Counted from the stretch's first letter, positions 44,461-57,879 are shown. The stretch is DNA of 64,000 nucleotides from Geosiphon pyriformis (GCA_016748015.1 JAAOMT010000226.1:124001-188000), one strand, 5' to 3'. The notes: generated by a model from the sequence alone, not told the origin. Translations and numbers: made by a program.

Positions 44461-46290
44461 TGTTTTGTTATATTTTTGGGTTGAAATGTTTTTAGATTTG
44501 TCTTATTTGTGACAATCCATCAGCATTTTCATTTTTTTTTTCTTTTTTGTAATGAACTGTATAATTAAATAATGAAAGTTCTATTTTCTATCTGACATGA
44601 CAATCATCTCTGAATTCTTGTTTCTGGATTAAAGTTAATCCTTTGTGATCAGTATACACATCAAATTTTTGACTCAAGTATTTTTTCTATTTGATAACTG
44701 TCCAATAGATTGCTAAGTGTTTTAATGCTAATGTTCCATAGTTCTTTTCTGCTGGACTCAAGCTACAGCTGGTGTATGCTACTGAATGTTCTCTTCCATC
44801 TAGTTCTTTTTGTGATAATACTGCTTCCAATATTTGACCTGATGCATTGATAGTAATGATGAATAGTTTGCTGTGATCTGGATACATCAATACTGGAGCT
44901 TGAATAAGCTTTCTTCTTAGTGTGTTAAATGTCTTTTGTTGAGCTTCTGTCCATTTATATTTCACATTTTTGGTTTGTAGATGATAGAGTGGCTGGGCCA
45001 GTTTAGAAAAGTCCTTGATAAAGTGGCAATAATAGCCTACAAATTCCAAAAATGTTCTTAGTTCTGTCAAGTTGGTTGGTACTGGAAAGTTTTTTACTAT
45101 TGCAATCTTGTCTGGATCTGTCTTGATACTGTCTTTGCTTACAACATGTCCCAAAAACTTAAGTTTGGTTTTTCCAAAAAAGCATTTGTTGGCATTTAGT
45201 TTCAATCCTGCTCATCTGAGTCTTTCAAATACTTGTTGAAGATAATATAGATAATTATCAAATGTTTTTGAGAACACATTGGTGTCATTCAAGTATACAA
45301 CTACTGATTTCCATAGTAGTCTGGTATAAACAATTTCCATAAGCCATTGGAATATAACTGAAGCATTTATCAAGCCAAATGGCATCACTTCAAATTCAAA
45401 GTTTCCTTCTTGAATTGTAAAAGCCATTTTCTCTTTGTCTTCTGATTTCATGGCAACTTGCCAGTAACCACTATCTAAATCTAGAGTTGAGAACCATTTC
45501 TTCCCTCTAAAAACATCAAAAAGTTCTTAGATCTTTGGAGTTGGGTAACTGTTGTCTTTGGTTACTCTATTCAATTTCTGATAATTCACACAAAATTGTA
45601 TTTTCCCATTTTTCTTTTGGATTAGTACTATTGATAATAACCATAGGCTCATTGATGATTGAATTAGCCCATTGTCAAACATCCAATTTATTTCTTGATG
45701 AATAATCTCATGGCTGGCTGGTGGTACTCTGTATGCTCTCTGTTTAATTGGCATTGCATTTCCAGTCTTGATTTGGTATTGGATGATGTCAGTTCTACCA
45801 AATTTGTTTTTGCTGACAAAGATGTCATTGAAGTTGTTAAGTAATATTTTAAGCTGCATCTGTTGAAATGGGTCTAAGTTTCTCAGATTCATTTGTTCCA
45901 ATTGTTCTAGTTGGAACAGATAACATTCTTCTCGTTCATATATTGTTTGTGATGTAATATCCACATATTCACAAAGTTGTGGAAAATCTGGAATGATGTT
46001 TGAAAGCTGGTCTTCAATTTTTGTGGTTAAGTATTTAATAGTGGTTCTTTCTGGTATCTTAATGATATCTCCTGTGTTGTTGTAAATAAAGATTTTGATG
46101 TGGCTGTGTTTTTTGGCTAATATGTATAGATTGACTAATTCAATCTTTTCTGATTCACAAAGTGTTGCTTCTGCCTCAAAAATCTGAACTTGATCCTTGA
46201 TTTTTCTCTCTATAATTACCATGTACTATTCATATAGTGAAATAGAAATTGGTTGACAGGTGGAGATAATTTCTCCCTTGTCAACAATTT
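44461..46290 (-). pseudogene. RT and RNase H region of element F with upstream linker
   Basis: Linker and RT fingers are one open block (46222-45527: IFEAEATLCESEKIELVNLYILAKK ... VPPASHEIIHQEINWMFDNGLIQSS, FCVNYQKLN). Palm: TLDLDSGYWQVAMKSEDKEKMAFT, VMPFGLINASVIFQ, then YLND instead of YLDD (first catalytic Asp lost). RNase H: FIITINASGQ (first Asp now Asn), ALKHLAIYW (Glu now Lys), VYTDHKGL (last Asp kept). Few stops, but the catalytic losses make it inactive. Confidence 0.88.
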
Positions 46291-48060
46291 TTTTCTCTGC
46301 CATATTAACTGGTACATCTATTCTACTTGTGGATCCGAATTCTTGTATCTCTTTTGCTGTTATCCCTAATTTTTTTCTGTTTCCCACTAATACAAATTAA
46401 GCTACTTTAACCAAAGGTAAGAATATTGTCTGTGCTATCTTTTTGTTTGGATCTATGATATAGGTCTTTTCTAAGTCATTTTGTAGCATAGCAATAATAT
46501 TTCCTACATATCCTATATCAATTATCCCTTCTTTAATGTTGATTTCTTTTTTTGCTAAGCTACTCCTAGATACTAGTTGAACTATTATTGTTGCTGGAAT
46601 TTTCAGTGCTATTTTGAGATCAATGTAGGTGCACAAATGGAGTTCCAATTTTATGGCATTCTTCTTTGGATATTACAGATTAAACCCTATATCAGTATTA
46701 TACACACATTCTAACATGATACCTTTGCCATTATTGCTGAACTATTTAAGTTCTTGCTCCTTGATAAGATCAGAAAGTGTGATAAATGTTTTGGGATTTA
46801 AATCAGAGTTTGAATCTGAGTCTAAATTGTTGTTGTTGTTATTATTATATGGAACAAAACTGAAACTATTGTTTTTGTTATCATTGTTATCGAAGTTTGA
46901 ATTGGGATTAAAATTTAATTCCGATTCTGATACACAGCTGCTAATTGGTTCTTCCTCCTCTGGAATTGTGTAGATCATACAGATTGATAGATTGTAAATG
47001 AGGTCACACTCATTACAATATTGAAAGTTATAGGGAATTAGGCAGTGTTGACACAGTCTAGTATTCAACTGTTTTAAGCATTGTTCTTGCTCTTCTCTAG
47101 TGGGTGCTAAGTTTTGATAATGTTCATAAAATTTTTCTGAACCTGTTTTAATATTTAAAAATGCTTCTGGATTGGGAATTAAAACAATGTCAACTGGTTC
47201 TGGTGGGTTGTTTTTAATCTCTAAAATTTTGCTAAGTGTGACTCTTTTGATTTTGGCATTGGTCATATGCCAAATCTTGTCTTTGTCATGTGGATACTTG
47301 TCCAAGCAATTGATTGCTTGGTGCCAGGCTGCAGTAATAGACATTCCATAACTCACCCAGTTATTGATAAGGATTGTGTATTGGTACAAAGCATTACATG
47401 TTCCTTTTTGCCCAAGAATGTTGTTCCATATTTTTTTATCGAGCAACTGTTTACTGCAAGTAAAACATAGTTCATTGTCTCATTTTCCTTGACATTTTAG
47501 ATACCTGTATTATTCTCTATAGCACAGTTTATAGTAGTAATGTGTACATGTTTAGTAGTCTTCATCTGATACTACTCAAGCTCCTATGGAAAAAAGTTTT
47601 TTTCTACAGTCTTTGTATTTGAGAGGTATGTATAGCAGTTGTGGTAGTGGCTTATAAACTGAATATGAATTTGTCCAGCCACTATTTATTTCTTTGGTGT
47701 TGATGGCTTCTTTGGTTATGTTTTCTTCTTCTCTCTTCTTTCCCTTTCTCTTGTTGTTTTCTTCTCACTTCCAAGTTGATGGTTTGTTTAAGTCATTGTC
47801 AGTTTCCCAGGCTTGGTCAGCATTCCAGGTAAGTTTTTCTTTTGTTTTCTTTTTTTATTGTTATTTCAGGAGAGTATTGGTGGTAGTTTATTATGGTTTT
47901 CTTCAGTCTATAATACTTGATAAGCTTCTCAGGTAGGTTTCTTTTCTTCTTCTTTGAACTCAATGAGCAGTGCTAACATGTTAGTGGTCTTGAAATGGCT
48001 ACACATGGCTGGTACGCTTGTGTGTTAGCCGTTTTGGCTAAGTTAAAGCTCCTACATGTT
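46291..48060 (-). pseudogene. Cys-rich region and dUTPase-like domain of element F
   Basis: Cys block includes LCFTCSKQLLDKKIWNNILGQKGTCNALYQYTILINNWV. The second block LCQHCLIPYNFQYCNECDLIYN, in the long open stretch 47446-46742, is followed by an acidic Asn/Ser/Asp run (46950-46800). The dUTPase part (46720-46300) has LVSRSSLAKKEINIKEGIIDIGYVGNI (motifs 2 and 3 with Asp and Tyr) and KKIAQTIFLPLVKVA (motif 4). Motif 1 lies in a frame-shifted stretch near 46680, and motif 5 is decayed (FGST reads FGSTS in a shifted frame). Confidence 0.78.
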
Positions 48061-48615
48061 TTAATCCAACATTGTATTGGTGTTGGACAGCCAGTTATTG
48101 CCAATGAGTACTTGGTATTAAGTGGCTTTTATGATTAATATCTTAATTAGCACAATAATACTATTGACTTCTATAGGGAAGTTATCAATTTTACCAATAG
48201 GGATTTTGGTTGCCTCATCAGCAGTGATTATGCAAGTACTGACAGCACAATTAACTTGGTAACCTAATTGGTCTATGAGTTGTCATGTAATGATGCTGCC
48301 TGCTAATCTGCTATCCAGGATTAATTTAATGGTCTGTTCATTGACTTTGGCATTGATATATATTGTTATAATGGATTTTTCATTAAGTGCTGTTCTACTG
48401 AAGAATGGTGTCTCCCTTTGGGTTTCTAATTCAAATAAAAAGATGACTGCTAATGAGTTATCATTGGTAATAATTGCTGGTAGTATGTTGTTGATAAGGA
48501 GTTGGTTTTGGTTGAGTTCTGGTTTGTGGGGTGTGGTGTCTTTTGAGGTGACCAGAAGACTTAAATAGTTCTGAAAATTTGGGTTTTAAGAGTACCCAGT
48601 TTCCAAACTCTGCTG
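48061..48615 (-). pseudogene. Aspartic protease region of element F
   Basis: Protease with catalytic loop LILDSRLAGS: the Gly of DSG is changed to Arg by one G to A step. It has several stops (for example after SIIT and in IKAT-stop-YQ). The N-terminal spacer upstream (SLLVTSKDTTP) ends at the insertion site of E. The coding sequence continues at 58769 on the other side of E. Confidence 0.82.
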
Positions 48616-48619
48616 GCAT

Positions 48620-49498
48620 TGTTACAGGTGACAATTTCTGGTGTTGGATTAAATAACAAACCCATAACTTGGTGCTCAAAGCTATTCTCGTTGTCGATGA
48701 TCTGAAGGTTTGGTGTCTGAAGGTTTTGTATCCGAAAGGTTTGGTTGAGTTCTTTGTATAATAGACAGAGATTCAATGGTGATAGTTTTATCCGTAGCTT
48801 CCCAAAACCGCAGTTTTGTTAATTTCTTTCTCAGCTTAATGGCTGGTATTCCTCCTGGTAAGCTATTCTCAAGCAAGTATTCTACTCTTATTTCTGAGTC
48901 TTTTACCAGTCATGTTTATCCTGATGTCAGTGCCCCACACATTAATTCTCAATAGAGTTAGTAAACAACAATAAAATCAAAGCAAAAAAATAAAGAAAAG
49001 AAAAGAAAATAAAGAAAGAAAAAAATAAGCCAAGACGATTTGCAAATTAATATTCCGTTAATAGCCATAATTAAGAGCTATTGTTCCAGTATGGTTAAAT
49101 GTCAATTACTATCAACATGAAGTGTTGATAGTGAAAATAGATTTGAGATAACAAATAGTTATTTATTAGATGATTGTGATTTGGAGAGTTGCTTAAATTA
49201 AATCTAAACTGAGAGGTCTCTCTTTTTAGCTTCTAATCTTACTGCTATATATACATAATTGAGATTCCTCAATTCCTCAATTCTTCACAACAGGAATCCT
49301 AAGATTCCTGGAATTCTGCAATTTCTTTAAGAGGAATCTTGGAATTCTGGAATCCTGCGATTCCTTATGAGAATCTTGTAATTCTTGGAATCCTGCAATT
49401 CTTAAGAGGAATCCTGGAATTCCACATTTTTACTACATTTACTTTTGATTGGCTAATAACTATGCTAATATATATTTCCTATATTTCTATGAGTAATA
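48620..49498 (-). repeat. 3' LTR of element E
   Basis: 879 bp, TGTTACAGGTGAC...GAGTAATA. It holds GGAATCCTGCAATT-type repeats (49280-49425), a TATATATA box near 49247, and both conserved inverted repeats (about 49062-49085 and 49108-49132). Confidence 0.94.
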
Positions 49499-49513
49499 TT
49501 ATTCTCTCCTTTT
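49499..49513 (-). other. Polypurine tract of element E
   Basis: Sense-strand AAAAGGAGAGAATAA before the 3' LTR. Confidence 0.82.
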
Positions 49514-50171
49514 AATATTGAGCTCTGTCGAAATCTAACTTTGTTAATTTTCCTTTTTGAAGTATTTCCTGAATTTTGTTTTCGAGAATTACTTGTGCTA
49601 TTTGAGTCTGTAATTCTTCAAATTGAGCATTGGTGATCTTTCCTAATTGATTACTGGTAATTGTATCTATTGCTTTGTTGAGTAAGATTTCTGATTGATT
49701 CTGAAATGCTGTGTGTATTTGGTATATGGCTTGGACCTGTGTGGATAGGTTGTTCTTTCTCACAAAATGTTCTAATTGTTGTAGTATTCTTGTGTCAAAT
49801 AATTGCTTTGTTTTATCCATATATAAATTCTGAATATTCACGTGTTGTCCCAAGTAAAAATAACAATAGTTTCTTGGAAATTGTTGTATCTATCAATTCC
49901 AGATTTCTCTGGTCAATTCTTGTTATAATCCGACTATTTGTTGTTCTTTTATGGCCAATTTTACTTTGGTGATTATTTTGTTGACCATATTTTTGGATTT
50001 TCTCTGTATCTTATATGGTAGAGTTTTTGACGTATTTTTGTAACAAATTGTTTGTTGATTGATTGTAATTTCCATCTCTTGGTATTGAATCAATTGAAAG
50101 AGTTGTTGTGCTAGTGAGTGAATTTTGTCTGTAATTTCCATTTTTCTGATATTTCTTGTCATGTCTACCAT
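49512..50171 (-). pseudogene. ORF3 of element E, best preserved with C
   Basis: 660 nt from ATG 50171 to TAA 49512, exactly the length in element C. Visible blocks: MVDMTRNIRKMEITDKIHSLAQQLFQLIQ..., EITINQQTICYKNTSKT, YLGQHVNIQNLYMDKTKQLFDTRILQQLEHFVRKNNL, QAIYQIHTAF, ITNAQFEELQTQIAQVILENKIQEILQKGKL. Stops lie only between 49923 and 49853. Here the frame differs from that of the integrase, because of an indel near the pol end. No signal peptide, membrane segment or zinc motif. Unknown function. Confidence 0.75.
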
Positions 50172-50224
50172 GTCTTTATATATTTTTTTGATGGATTAAT
50201 TTACGTGTTGTTGTTAATGATGAT

Positions 50225-51600
50225 GATTGGTTTCAGATCTCATGGAATCTCCTCTGGTTAGACTAGTATCTTCTGTACTCCTAATTGTGGAATATTACTG
50301 GTGGATGGTAGTGTGATGTTGTGGTATAATTTTAGTCGATCTTTATGTGCTGCTTTGGTTAAAATTTTGTTATCCAGTTTTAATTTGTAAGCTTCATTTC
50401 CTAGAATTTCTTCTATGTAAAATGGTTCATCCCATTTGGAGTCGAATTTTCTACTCCATTGTTTTTCCGCTTTGGTATGATGTAAAAGTACTTTGTCTCC
50501 AATCTTGAATTCAACTGGTTTGTTTAATAGTTGATTATTATGTCTTTCTTTCTGTTTCTCTTGTGACTTTTGTATGTTATCAGCTGCTTTTCTTTGTTTG
50601 TTTTCCAATGTTTCTATTAAGTCATATGTTCTTTTCAACAAGGTTTCCTAGAAATTCTCTTCTGTTATTAGTTTAGTTGGATATGTGTTAACCTTTATTT
50701 CCACTGGTAATGTTGCTGTTCTATCGTATACCAATTTAAATGGTGTTGCTTGTGTAGTGTCTTGCTTTATTGTCCAATAAGCAAATAATACTAATGGTAT
50801 CAACAAATCCCAATTATTTTGGTTTTCTTGGCTGAGCTTAGCTATTGCTTCACACAATGTTCTATTGAATCTTTTGACTAATCCATTGGTTTGTGAATGG
50901 TATGGTGATGATAATGGTCTCTTAATTCCGAATTTTTGGCTCAATTCTGTTAATGTTCTGTTCACAAAATGTGTTCCTTGGTCTGATAATAATTCTTTTG
51001 GACATCTATGTCAACAAATCAATTCCTGATGAATGAATTCAGCAATGGATTCTGCATCCACTCTTTGAATTGCTTTCACCTCTGGCCATTTAATGAGATA
51101 GTTTATGACTACTGCTATGTATTTGTTTCCTTTGCTGGTGATTGTTAATGGTCTGACTAAATCAATTCCAATCTGGTCAAATGGTTGTCCCACTTTGATT
51201 GGTCTTAATGGTTCACTGGGTCTTGTTTCTCCTCTTTGCTAACAAGCATTACAATTTTGAACATATTAGATGATGTCTGGATACATTGATAACCAATAGT
51301 ATTTTTTTTTGGTTCTTTCCATGGTTGCTTCTTTGTAAAAATGTCCTGCTGTTGGATTTGAGTGCATGTTGAATAATATTGTCTCTTTTTCTGGCTCTGT
51401 AATTACTCTGGTTGGTTGATTTAGATCTCTTCTATTTTTCTGATAAAGTATATTTTGGTGAGTGATAAAATATTTTGATTGTTGTTTGATACTCTTTTGT
51501 TCTATTTGAGATAAATTCTTCTTGAACTGTTGAGTGTTTATATAATGTTGGAGTTGTTGATATTTTTGTATGTTCATTTTTTGTTATATTTTTTGTTGGT
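50225..51600 (-). pseudogene. Integrase region of element E
   Basis: Zinc module HSNPTAGHFYKEATMERTKKKYYW; its CxxC half is split by a stop (NACQQRGE context near 51240). GQPFDQIGIDLVRPLTI (Asp), ELLSDQGTHFVN (Asp), NGLVKRFNRTL where the catalytic Glu of LVERF is now Lys. The downstream module KPVEFKIGDKVLLHHTKAEKQWSRKFDSKW is complete. Confidence 0.88.
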
Positions 51601-53420
51601 ATTGTTCTGGTTTTGTTATATTTTTGGGTTGAAATGTTCTTAGATTTGTCTTATTTGTAACAAACCATCAGCATTTCCATTGTTTTTTCTTTTCTTATAG
51701 TGTATAGTATAAGTATATTGTGAGAGTGCCATTTTCCATCTGGATTGGTGGCCATTATCAAATTCTTGCTTTTGAAGTGATGTTAACCCTTTATGATTCG
51801 TGTATATATCAAACTTTTGGCTTAAGTATTTGTTTCACTTCATAACTGCCTAATAGATTGCTAAATGTTCTAGTTCTGGTGTTCCATAGTTTTTTTTGGC
51901 TGGTGTTAGATCTTAGCTGGCATATGCTACTGGATGTTCTCTACCATCTGGTCCCTTTTGAGATAGTGGCCTAATGTATCAGTGGTAATAATGAATGGTT
52001 TGTTGTAATCTGGGTAGATTAGTACTGGAGCTTGAATGAGCTTTCTTTTCAGAATATCAAAAGCTTCTTGTTGACTTTCTGTCCATTCATATTTTGTATT
52101 CTTGGTTTGCAGATTATTGAGTGGTTGAGTTATCTTTGAAAAGTTCTTTATAAAATGTTGATAATAGCTTGCGAATCTCAAGAATGATTTCAATTCAGTC
52201 ATATTGATTGGTACTGGAAAGTTCTTTACTATCTCTATTTTCTCTGGATCCGTTTTGATGCCATTTTTGCTAACTATGTGTCCCAAGAATTTTAGTTCTG
52301 TCTTGCTGAAGAAGCACTTTGTTGCATTTAACTTTAGTCCTGTTCTTCTTAGTCTTTCGAACATTTGTTGAAGATGATGAAGATGATCATCAAATGTTTT
52401 TGAGAATACATTGGTGTCATCCAAGTATACAACTACTGATTTTCACAATAAGCCAGTATAAACAATTTCTATTAGCTATTGAAAAGTGGCTGGGACGTTG
52501 GTTAAACCAAAGGGCATTACTTCAAATTTGAAATTCCTTTCTCTAGTGGTGAATGCCATCTTTTCCTTGTTGGCTGAATTCATAGCTACTTGCCAGTAAC
52601 CATTGTTTAAGTCTAATGTTAAGAACCATTTGTTTCCACCAAAAGCATTGAACAATTCTTGTATTCTTGGAGTTGGATAGCTGTCTTCATGAGTTATACT
52701 ATTGAGTTTCCTGTAGTCCACACAAAATCAGATTTTTCTATTCTTCTTATGGACAAGTACTACTGGTGATGACCATGAATTCATTGATGGCCAAATTAGC
52801 CTGTTGTCAAGCATTCAATTGATTTCTTGACAGATGATCTCATGGCTGGCTGATGGCACTCTGTATGTTCTTTGTTTAATTGGCATCACATCTCCAGTTT
52901 TGATCTGGTATTGGATGATGTCAGTTTGGCCAAACTTGTTTTTGCTGGGAAAAATGTCATTGAAATTGTTGAGCAACATCTTGAGCTACATACATTGGAG
53001 TGGGTCTAAGTTTTCCATGTTCATTTGTTCCAATTGCTCTGGTTGGAGCAAATAACATTTGCTTCATCTGTATATTGTTTGTGATGTAATATTGACATAT
53101 TCACAAAGCTATGGAAAGTCCGGAATAGTGCTTGGTGGTTAATCCTCTATTTTAGTGTCTAAGTATCCAATAATGGTTCTGGCTGATATTACTATGACAT
53201 TTCTTGTGTTATTATAGATAGAAATTTTGATGTGACTGTAATCTTTGGCTGGTATATAAAGATTGATGAGTTTAATCTCTCCTAATTTACAAAGAGTTGG
53301 TTTTGCTTCAAAAATCTGATTCTGTTCTTTTACTTTCTGCTTTATCTCTACCATGTACTGGCCATATGGTGGAATGGAAATTGCTTGACCCGTTAAGATA
53401 ATTTCTCCTTGGTTAACAAT
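51601..53420 (-). pseudogene. RT and RNase H region of element E with upstream linker
   Basis: Linker: MVEIKQKVKEQNQIFEAKPTLCKLGEIKLINLYIPAKDYSHIKI (53370-53140). RT: MDYRKLNSITHEDSYPTPRIQEL, LTLDLNNGYWQVAM, VMPFGLTNVPATFQ, intact YLDD before 52420, LKLNATKCFFSKTELKFLGHIVSKNGI. RNase H: FIITTDT (first Asp kept), then a deletion of about 18 bp that removes part of the GAVLSQ strand, then ELEHLAIY. The last Asp site is TNHK. Confidence 0.87.
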
Positions 53421-55148
53421 TTCTTCTTCTGCCATATTGACTGGTACATCTATTCTATCTGTTGATCCAAATCTTTGTATTCCTCTTGCTGTTATCCCTA
53501 ATTTCTCTTTATTTTCTACTAACACTAATTGGGCTACTTTAACTAAAGGTAGGAATATTGCCTGTGCTATTTTTTTGTTTGGCTTTATAATATAAGCCTT
53601 TTCTGAGTTATTTTGTAGCATAGCAATGATATTTCCTATGTATCTTGCATCAATTATTCCTCCTCTGATGTTTATCCCTCTTTTTGCCAAACTACTCCTA
53701 GATGCTAGTTAAACCATTGTTGTTGCTGGAATTTCCAGTGCTACTTTTAGATCAATGTAGGTGCACAAATATAGTTCTAATTTAATGGTGTCTTTTCTGG
53801 GATATCTCAGATCAAATCCTGTGTCAGTATCATGCGTGTGTTCTGGCATGATACCCTTATTATTGTCACTATACCATTTAAGTTCCTGCTCTTTAGAGAG
53901 ATCAGAAAGCACTATGTATATTTCAGGGTTTGAGTTGAAGTCTGAATCGTAGATATTTTTATTGCCATATTGTGTGGAGCTGGAACTGATGTTTTTGTCA
54001 TCTTCATTGTCAGAGTTGGAATTGGAATTGAACATTGATTCTGATTCCGATGTGCAGCTGCTGATTGGTTCCTCTTCCTTGGGGATTGTGTAGATCATGT
54101 ATGGTAGTGGATTGTAAATAAAGTCACACTTATTACAATACTGAAAGTCACATAGAATTAAACAGTGGTCACATAATTGAGTGTTTAGCTGTGCTAACTG
54201 CTCTTCTTGTTCTTTTTTTGTGGATGCTATTTGTTGATAATGTTCATAGAATTCCTCAGGATCATCCTCAACATTGCCAAAAATGTCGAACGTTACAGCA
54301 TATTCTGGCTCTGGAAGGGATAATGGATTGGTTTTGATTTCCCACAACTCGCTAGCTGTAGCTCCTTCTGTCATTGCATACACCATTCTCCAGATCTCAT
54401 GTTTGTCATGTGGGTAGCCTTCCAGATGTCTTAAGGCTTATTTCCATGTATTGTCGATTGAAGTTCCTTTCCATACCCAATTGTTTATTAGGATTGTATA
54501 CTGACATGTTTCATTGCATGTTCCTCCTCATCTTGGAATGTTATTTCACATTCCTTTGTCCAGAAGCATTTCTCCACATGCTAGACATGGCATATTGTCC
54601 CATTTTTTTACTTTTGGTGGTCAGCCATCATGTTCAATGATGCATGGGCGACAATAATATCGTGTTGCTGTCTGCCAATTTTTGTTGTTGCCACAACATG
54701 CACCCATTGCAGACAATTTTTTGCTGCACATAATGCATACAAGTTTAGGTTGACAGTAGGTGGCCTGAGGTTGTGTAAAATATGGGACATATGTAGGGGT
54801 GGTAGATTGTGCTGGCTCTTCTTTTTGTTCCTTCTCTTTTCCTTTCTCTTCCCAAGTCTATTTTGTGGTTGGTTTACTTTGGCTGTGATCACTTCAAGAT
54901 CTCTGATTTGTTCCCCAGATAAGTTTTTCTTTTTCTTTCTTTTTCCCTTTGTTATCCCATGAGAGTATGAGTGGCAGTTCATTGTGGTTGACATTGGTCC
55001 ATAAAACCTAATATGTTTCCCATGTTGGTTTCTTTGTTTCCTCCTCAAGTTCAATCAATGGCTGTGAATTGGTTGGTTTAAAGTGGCCACATACTGCTAG
55101 TGCCTGAGTATGTTGACTGTTTTGGTTCAGTTGGAGCTTTTGCATTAT
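53421..55148 (-). pseudogene. Cys-rich region and dUTPase-like domain of element E
   Basis: Cys block: CIMCSKKLSAMGACC (about 54690-54750), YYCRPCI, CLACGEMLLDKGM, CNETCQYTILINNWVWKG. Second block LCDHCLILCDFQYCNKCDFIYN (about 54120-54185) in the open stretch 54386-53709. The dUTPase begins in the same stretch: TDTGFDLRYPRKD (motif 1). It continues in 53690-53139: SLAKRGINIRGGIIDARYIGNI (motif 3 with Asp and Tyr), KKIAQAIFLPLV (motif 4), ARGIQRFGST (motif 5, near 53465). One stop separates the halves near 53710. Confidence 0.84.
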
Positions 55149-55757
55149 TTAATCGAGTACGGCGTTTGTTTTGAATAGCCAATCATTTCCAATAAGAGCT
55201 TGGTACTGAGTGGCTTCCATCACAAAGACTTTGATGAGTACTGTGATGTCGTTAATTTTGATAAGTAGGTTGTCTATTTCACCTATTAGAGTTTTGGTCG
55301 CTCCATCAGCTGTAATTATACATGCACTAGCAGCACAATCAACTCGGTGACCTAATTGGTTCATGAGTTGTCGCATGATGATGCTGCCTGCTGAACCACT
55401 GTCTAGGATTAATTTGATGGAGTGGCCATCTACTTTGGCATCAGTATACATTGCTGTAATGGGTTTTTCTTTAAGGGTGACTCCACTGAATAATGAGACT
55501 GGGGTGGTTTCCTCAAACTTAAACGGGAAGATGGCTGCTAATGTTTCATCTTTGGTGACTATTGTTGATGGTATGTTGCTGGTAAGTTTTTGGATTGGGT
55601 TGTTTTCCAGGTTGCTAGGTGTGGCATCTTCTGGAGTAACCAGGAGACTTAAATAGTTCTGAGAATTTGGGTTTTGGGTGTGACTGGTATCCAAATTCCG
55701 TGGGTGTGATCCTGATTGTGGGTTTGATGAACTGGAGATTGGTTGGTAAACAACCAT
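55149..55757 (-). pseudogene. Aspartic protease region of element E
   Basis: Uninterrupted 202-codon stretch: Ser/Asn-rich spacer, SLLVTPEDATPSN, ITAMYTDAKVDGHSIK, catalytic LILDSGSAGSIIMRQL, CIITADGATKTLIGEIDNL, IKVFVMEATQYQALIGNDWLFKTNAVLD. All protease motifs are intact, so this is the best preserved protease of the A/C/E/F group. Confidence 0.9.
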
Positions 55758-57879
55758 TACTGATCTCTAGTTTTGAATGAATCTGGATTAGGAGTTGCCT
55801 AATGTCATTTGAGTAGAATTTTGGGGTGGTGTTTGCATTGGTTGTTGGGGCTGATAAATTATTTGGGGTTGCAGCTAATAGATTACTGGTGGCTGCAGTT
55901 AATAAATTTGAGGTTGATATACTGGTGGTTGATAGATTGGTTGCTGCATTATTGGCAGGTAAGTGGTTTGATATTGGTCTTGATTTGGATAGCAATTCTG
56001 AGTCTGAAATCTGCGATCAGGATTTCAATATTGATTTCCCAATTGTGAATTGTTGCTATAAAATCTGCAGTCTGCTCTTATGTGTCTTTTGTTTACCACA
56101 GTTGTGGCAAACACGCATTTCTGGCTGCCACAGCTGATTAGGTGCTGCTGATGATAATAATGAATGCGACTGATTTTGGAAACAATTTGCGTTTTCTGGA
56201 TTATTGTGTTGTTGTAATGGTTGATAAATTGTGCAATTGTTAGCTAAGTATTTTTCTAATTTCTGATTAATTGAATCACTGAATTGTTTCAATTTGGAAT
56301 CCAATTCAGATAATCCATTTATCACTAGGCTCACAGTGTGGGCATGATTAGCTTCTAATTCGGCAGATTCAAAATCTCTAGTATGTGTGACTGCATCCTA
56401 GAGAGTGGCTGAATGCAATGGGCATATGTGTTGCAGGATGCTACTGCGCAAACCACAGATGAATTGATTGAGAATCTGTGGCACTGTGAAATAATTAGCA
56501 TCAATTGCTTGGATTTGTCGCAGATTTCTATAAAAGCATCTTAGATATGTGGTAACTGCTTCAGTTTTTTCTTGTTTAATTATAGTGAAAGTGTTGGCTA
56601 ATTTGTTGATGCTGTTGTTATTGCTAAAGTATCTCAAAAATTTTAGTTTGAAGACATTGAAATCTTGGAATTTGTCAACCAGGCTTTGATATCATGAATT
56701 TGCTGTATCCTTAAGAAAATATGATATGACTTGCATGGCTCTGGCATCATTCCATTCATTGGCTGCAATGGCTTTTTCTACATTGTTTAGCCAAACTTGT
56801 GTATTGTTCTCTTTGCCAGTGAATTTGTCAAGCTTCACAATTGGTACATATGTCATTTGTTGTTGTTGCTGTGGTGGAAATTGTTGTTGTTGTTGAGGCA
56901 GTACTGGAGGTGGTTGTTGATTTTGTTGGTTTGGTGTTTAGATGGGCTGGTCAATTGGTTCTACTGGTGGTTGATCAATGATGATAACTGGAGGTAAGTG
57001 CTGATTAATTACTTCAGGGTTTTGATTTTGTGGTGCTTGAATATTCGGGGTGTCAATTTCTGGATTTTTTTACTGAGTTTGAATGTTTGGGGTTCCAAAT
57101 TCTGGGTTTTCAAGAATCGGGTTTTGGTAAGTAAATTCTTGATCTTCCAATTCTTCTTTCTCTTCTTTTTCAGATAGTTCTCACGGGGTAGTGGTTTCAA
57201 AGTCTGGTTGAGGCAGTGGTGATCGAATTTCTGATGGTGTTGGTGATCACGATTTAAATCCCTCAAAATATTTACCATATGGTCCTAGTAGATCTGTTTT
57301 TTTTTGTTTACTTTGGAATGGAAATTTTCTGAATGTTGATATCGTGTTTGATATGGATGTGCTTGCTAATGTTATATTAATGGTGCTTCCCAGTGTGTAA
57401 TGATAAAATAGAGCAGTTGGTGATTCAATTCTTGTTTTCTTTCAAGTAGGTGGTTGTATTCTTTTAGGTGTTATCACTGATGTTTGTAGTTTTCCTTTGC
57501 CTTTACTGGCATAAGTAATTGGATATCTTTGTTGGGTGTGATGTTCAATTTCTTTGTTGATCTCAGTAATGATGGATGCAAAATTATGATTTGTTGATAA
57601 GCTGGTATTTTGGATCAATTCACTGTAGAAGGTTTCTCTTGCTGATTCAGTGTTTACTGGTGTTCCCAATAAGTAGGCGATTTTCTTGTTGATGTAAAAA
57701 TTGAAGGCTGATTCTGTGGATATGTGATTATGGTTTAATCCCAGGTGTTGACAGTAATATTGAAATAAGGATTTTGCAAATCCTAAATGGTTTGCTTCTA
57801 TTTTTTCTGATTCTGCCACTTTTGGATGGGGTTGTTGGTACTGATTCTTTGTAAGATTATATTTCACAGGGAGCACCAA
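55758..57879 (-). pseudogene. gag region of element E
   Basis: Open from immediately after the PBS (LVLPVKYNLTKNQYQQ...) to 57442 with no ATG in about 145 codons. Linker rich in Pro, Gln and Asn. Capsid-like part 56840-56056 (MRYFSNNNSINKLANTFTIIKQEKTEAVTTYLRCFYRNLRQIQ, NQFICGLRSSILQHICPLH, SELDSKLKQFSDSINQKLEKYL). Zinc knuckle CHNCGKQKTHKSRLQIL, where the spacing and last Cys are damaged (about 56085-56125). Gln/Tyr/Pro tail to 55760. Confidence 0.87.
57869..57878 (-). other. Primer-binding site of element E
   Basis: Sense-strand TGGTGCTCCC, two bases after the LTR. Confidence 0.8.

Noticed and set aside
49512-50171. ORF3 as an envelope gene (env-like third ORF)
   Set aside because: The position fits, but there is no signal peptide, transmembrane segment or cleavage site.
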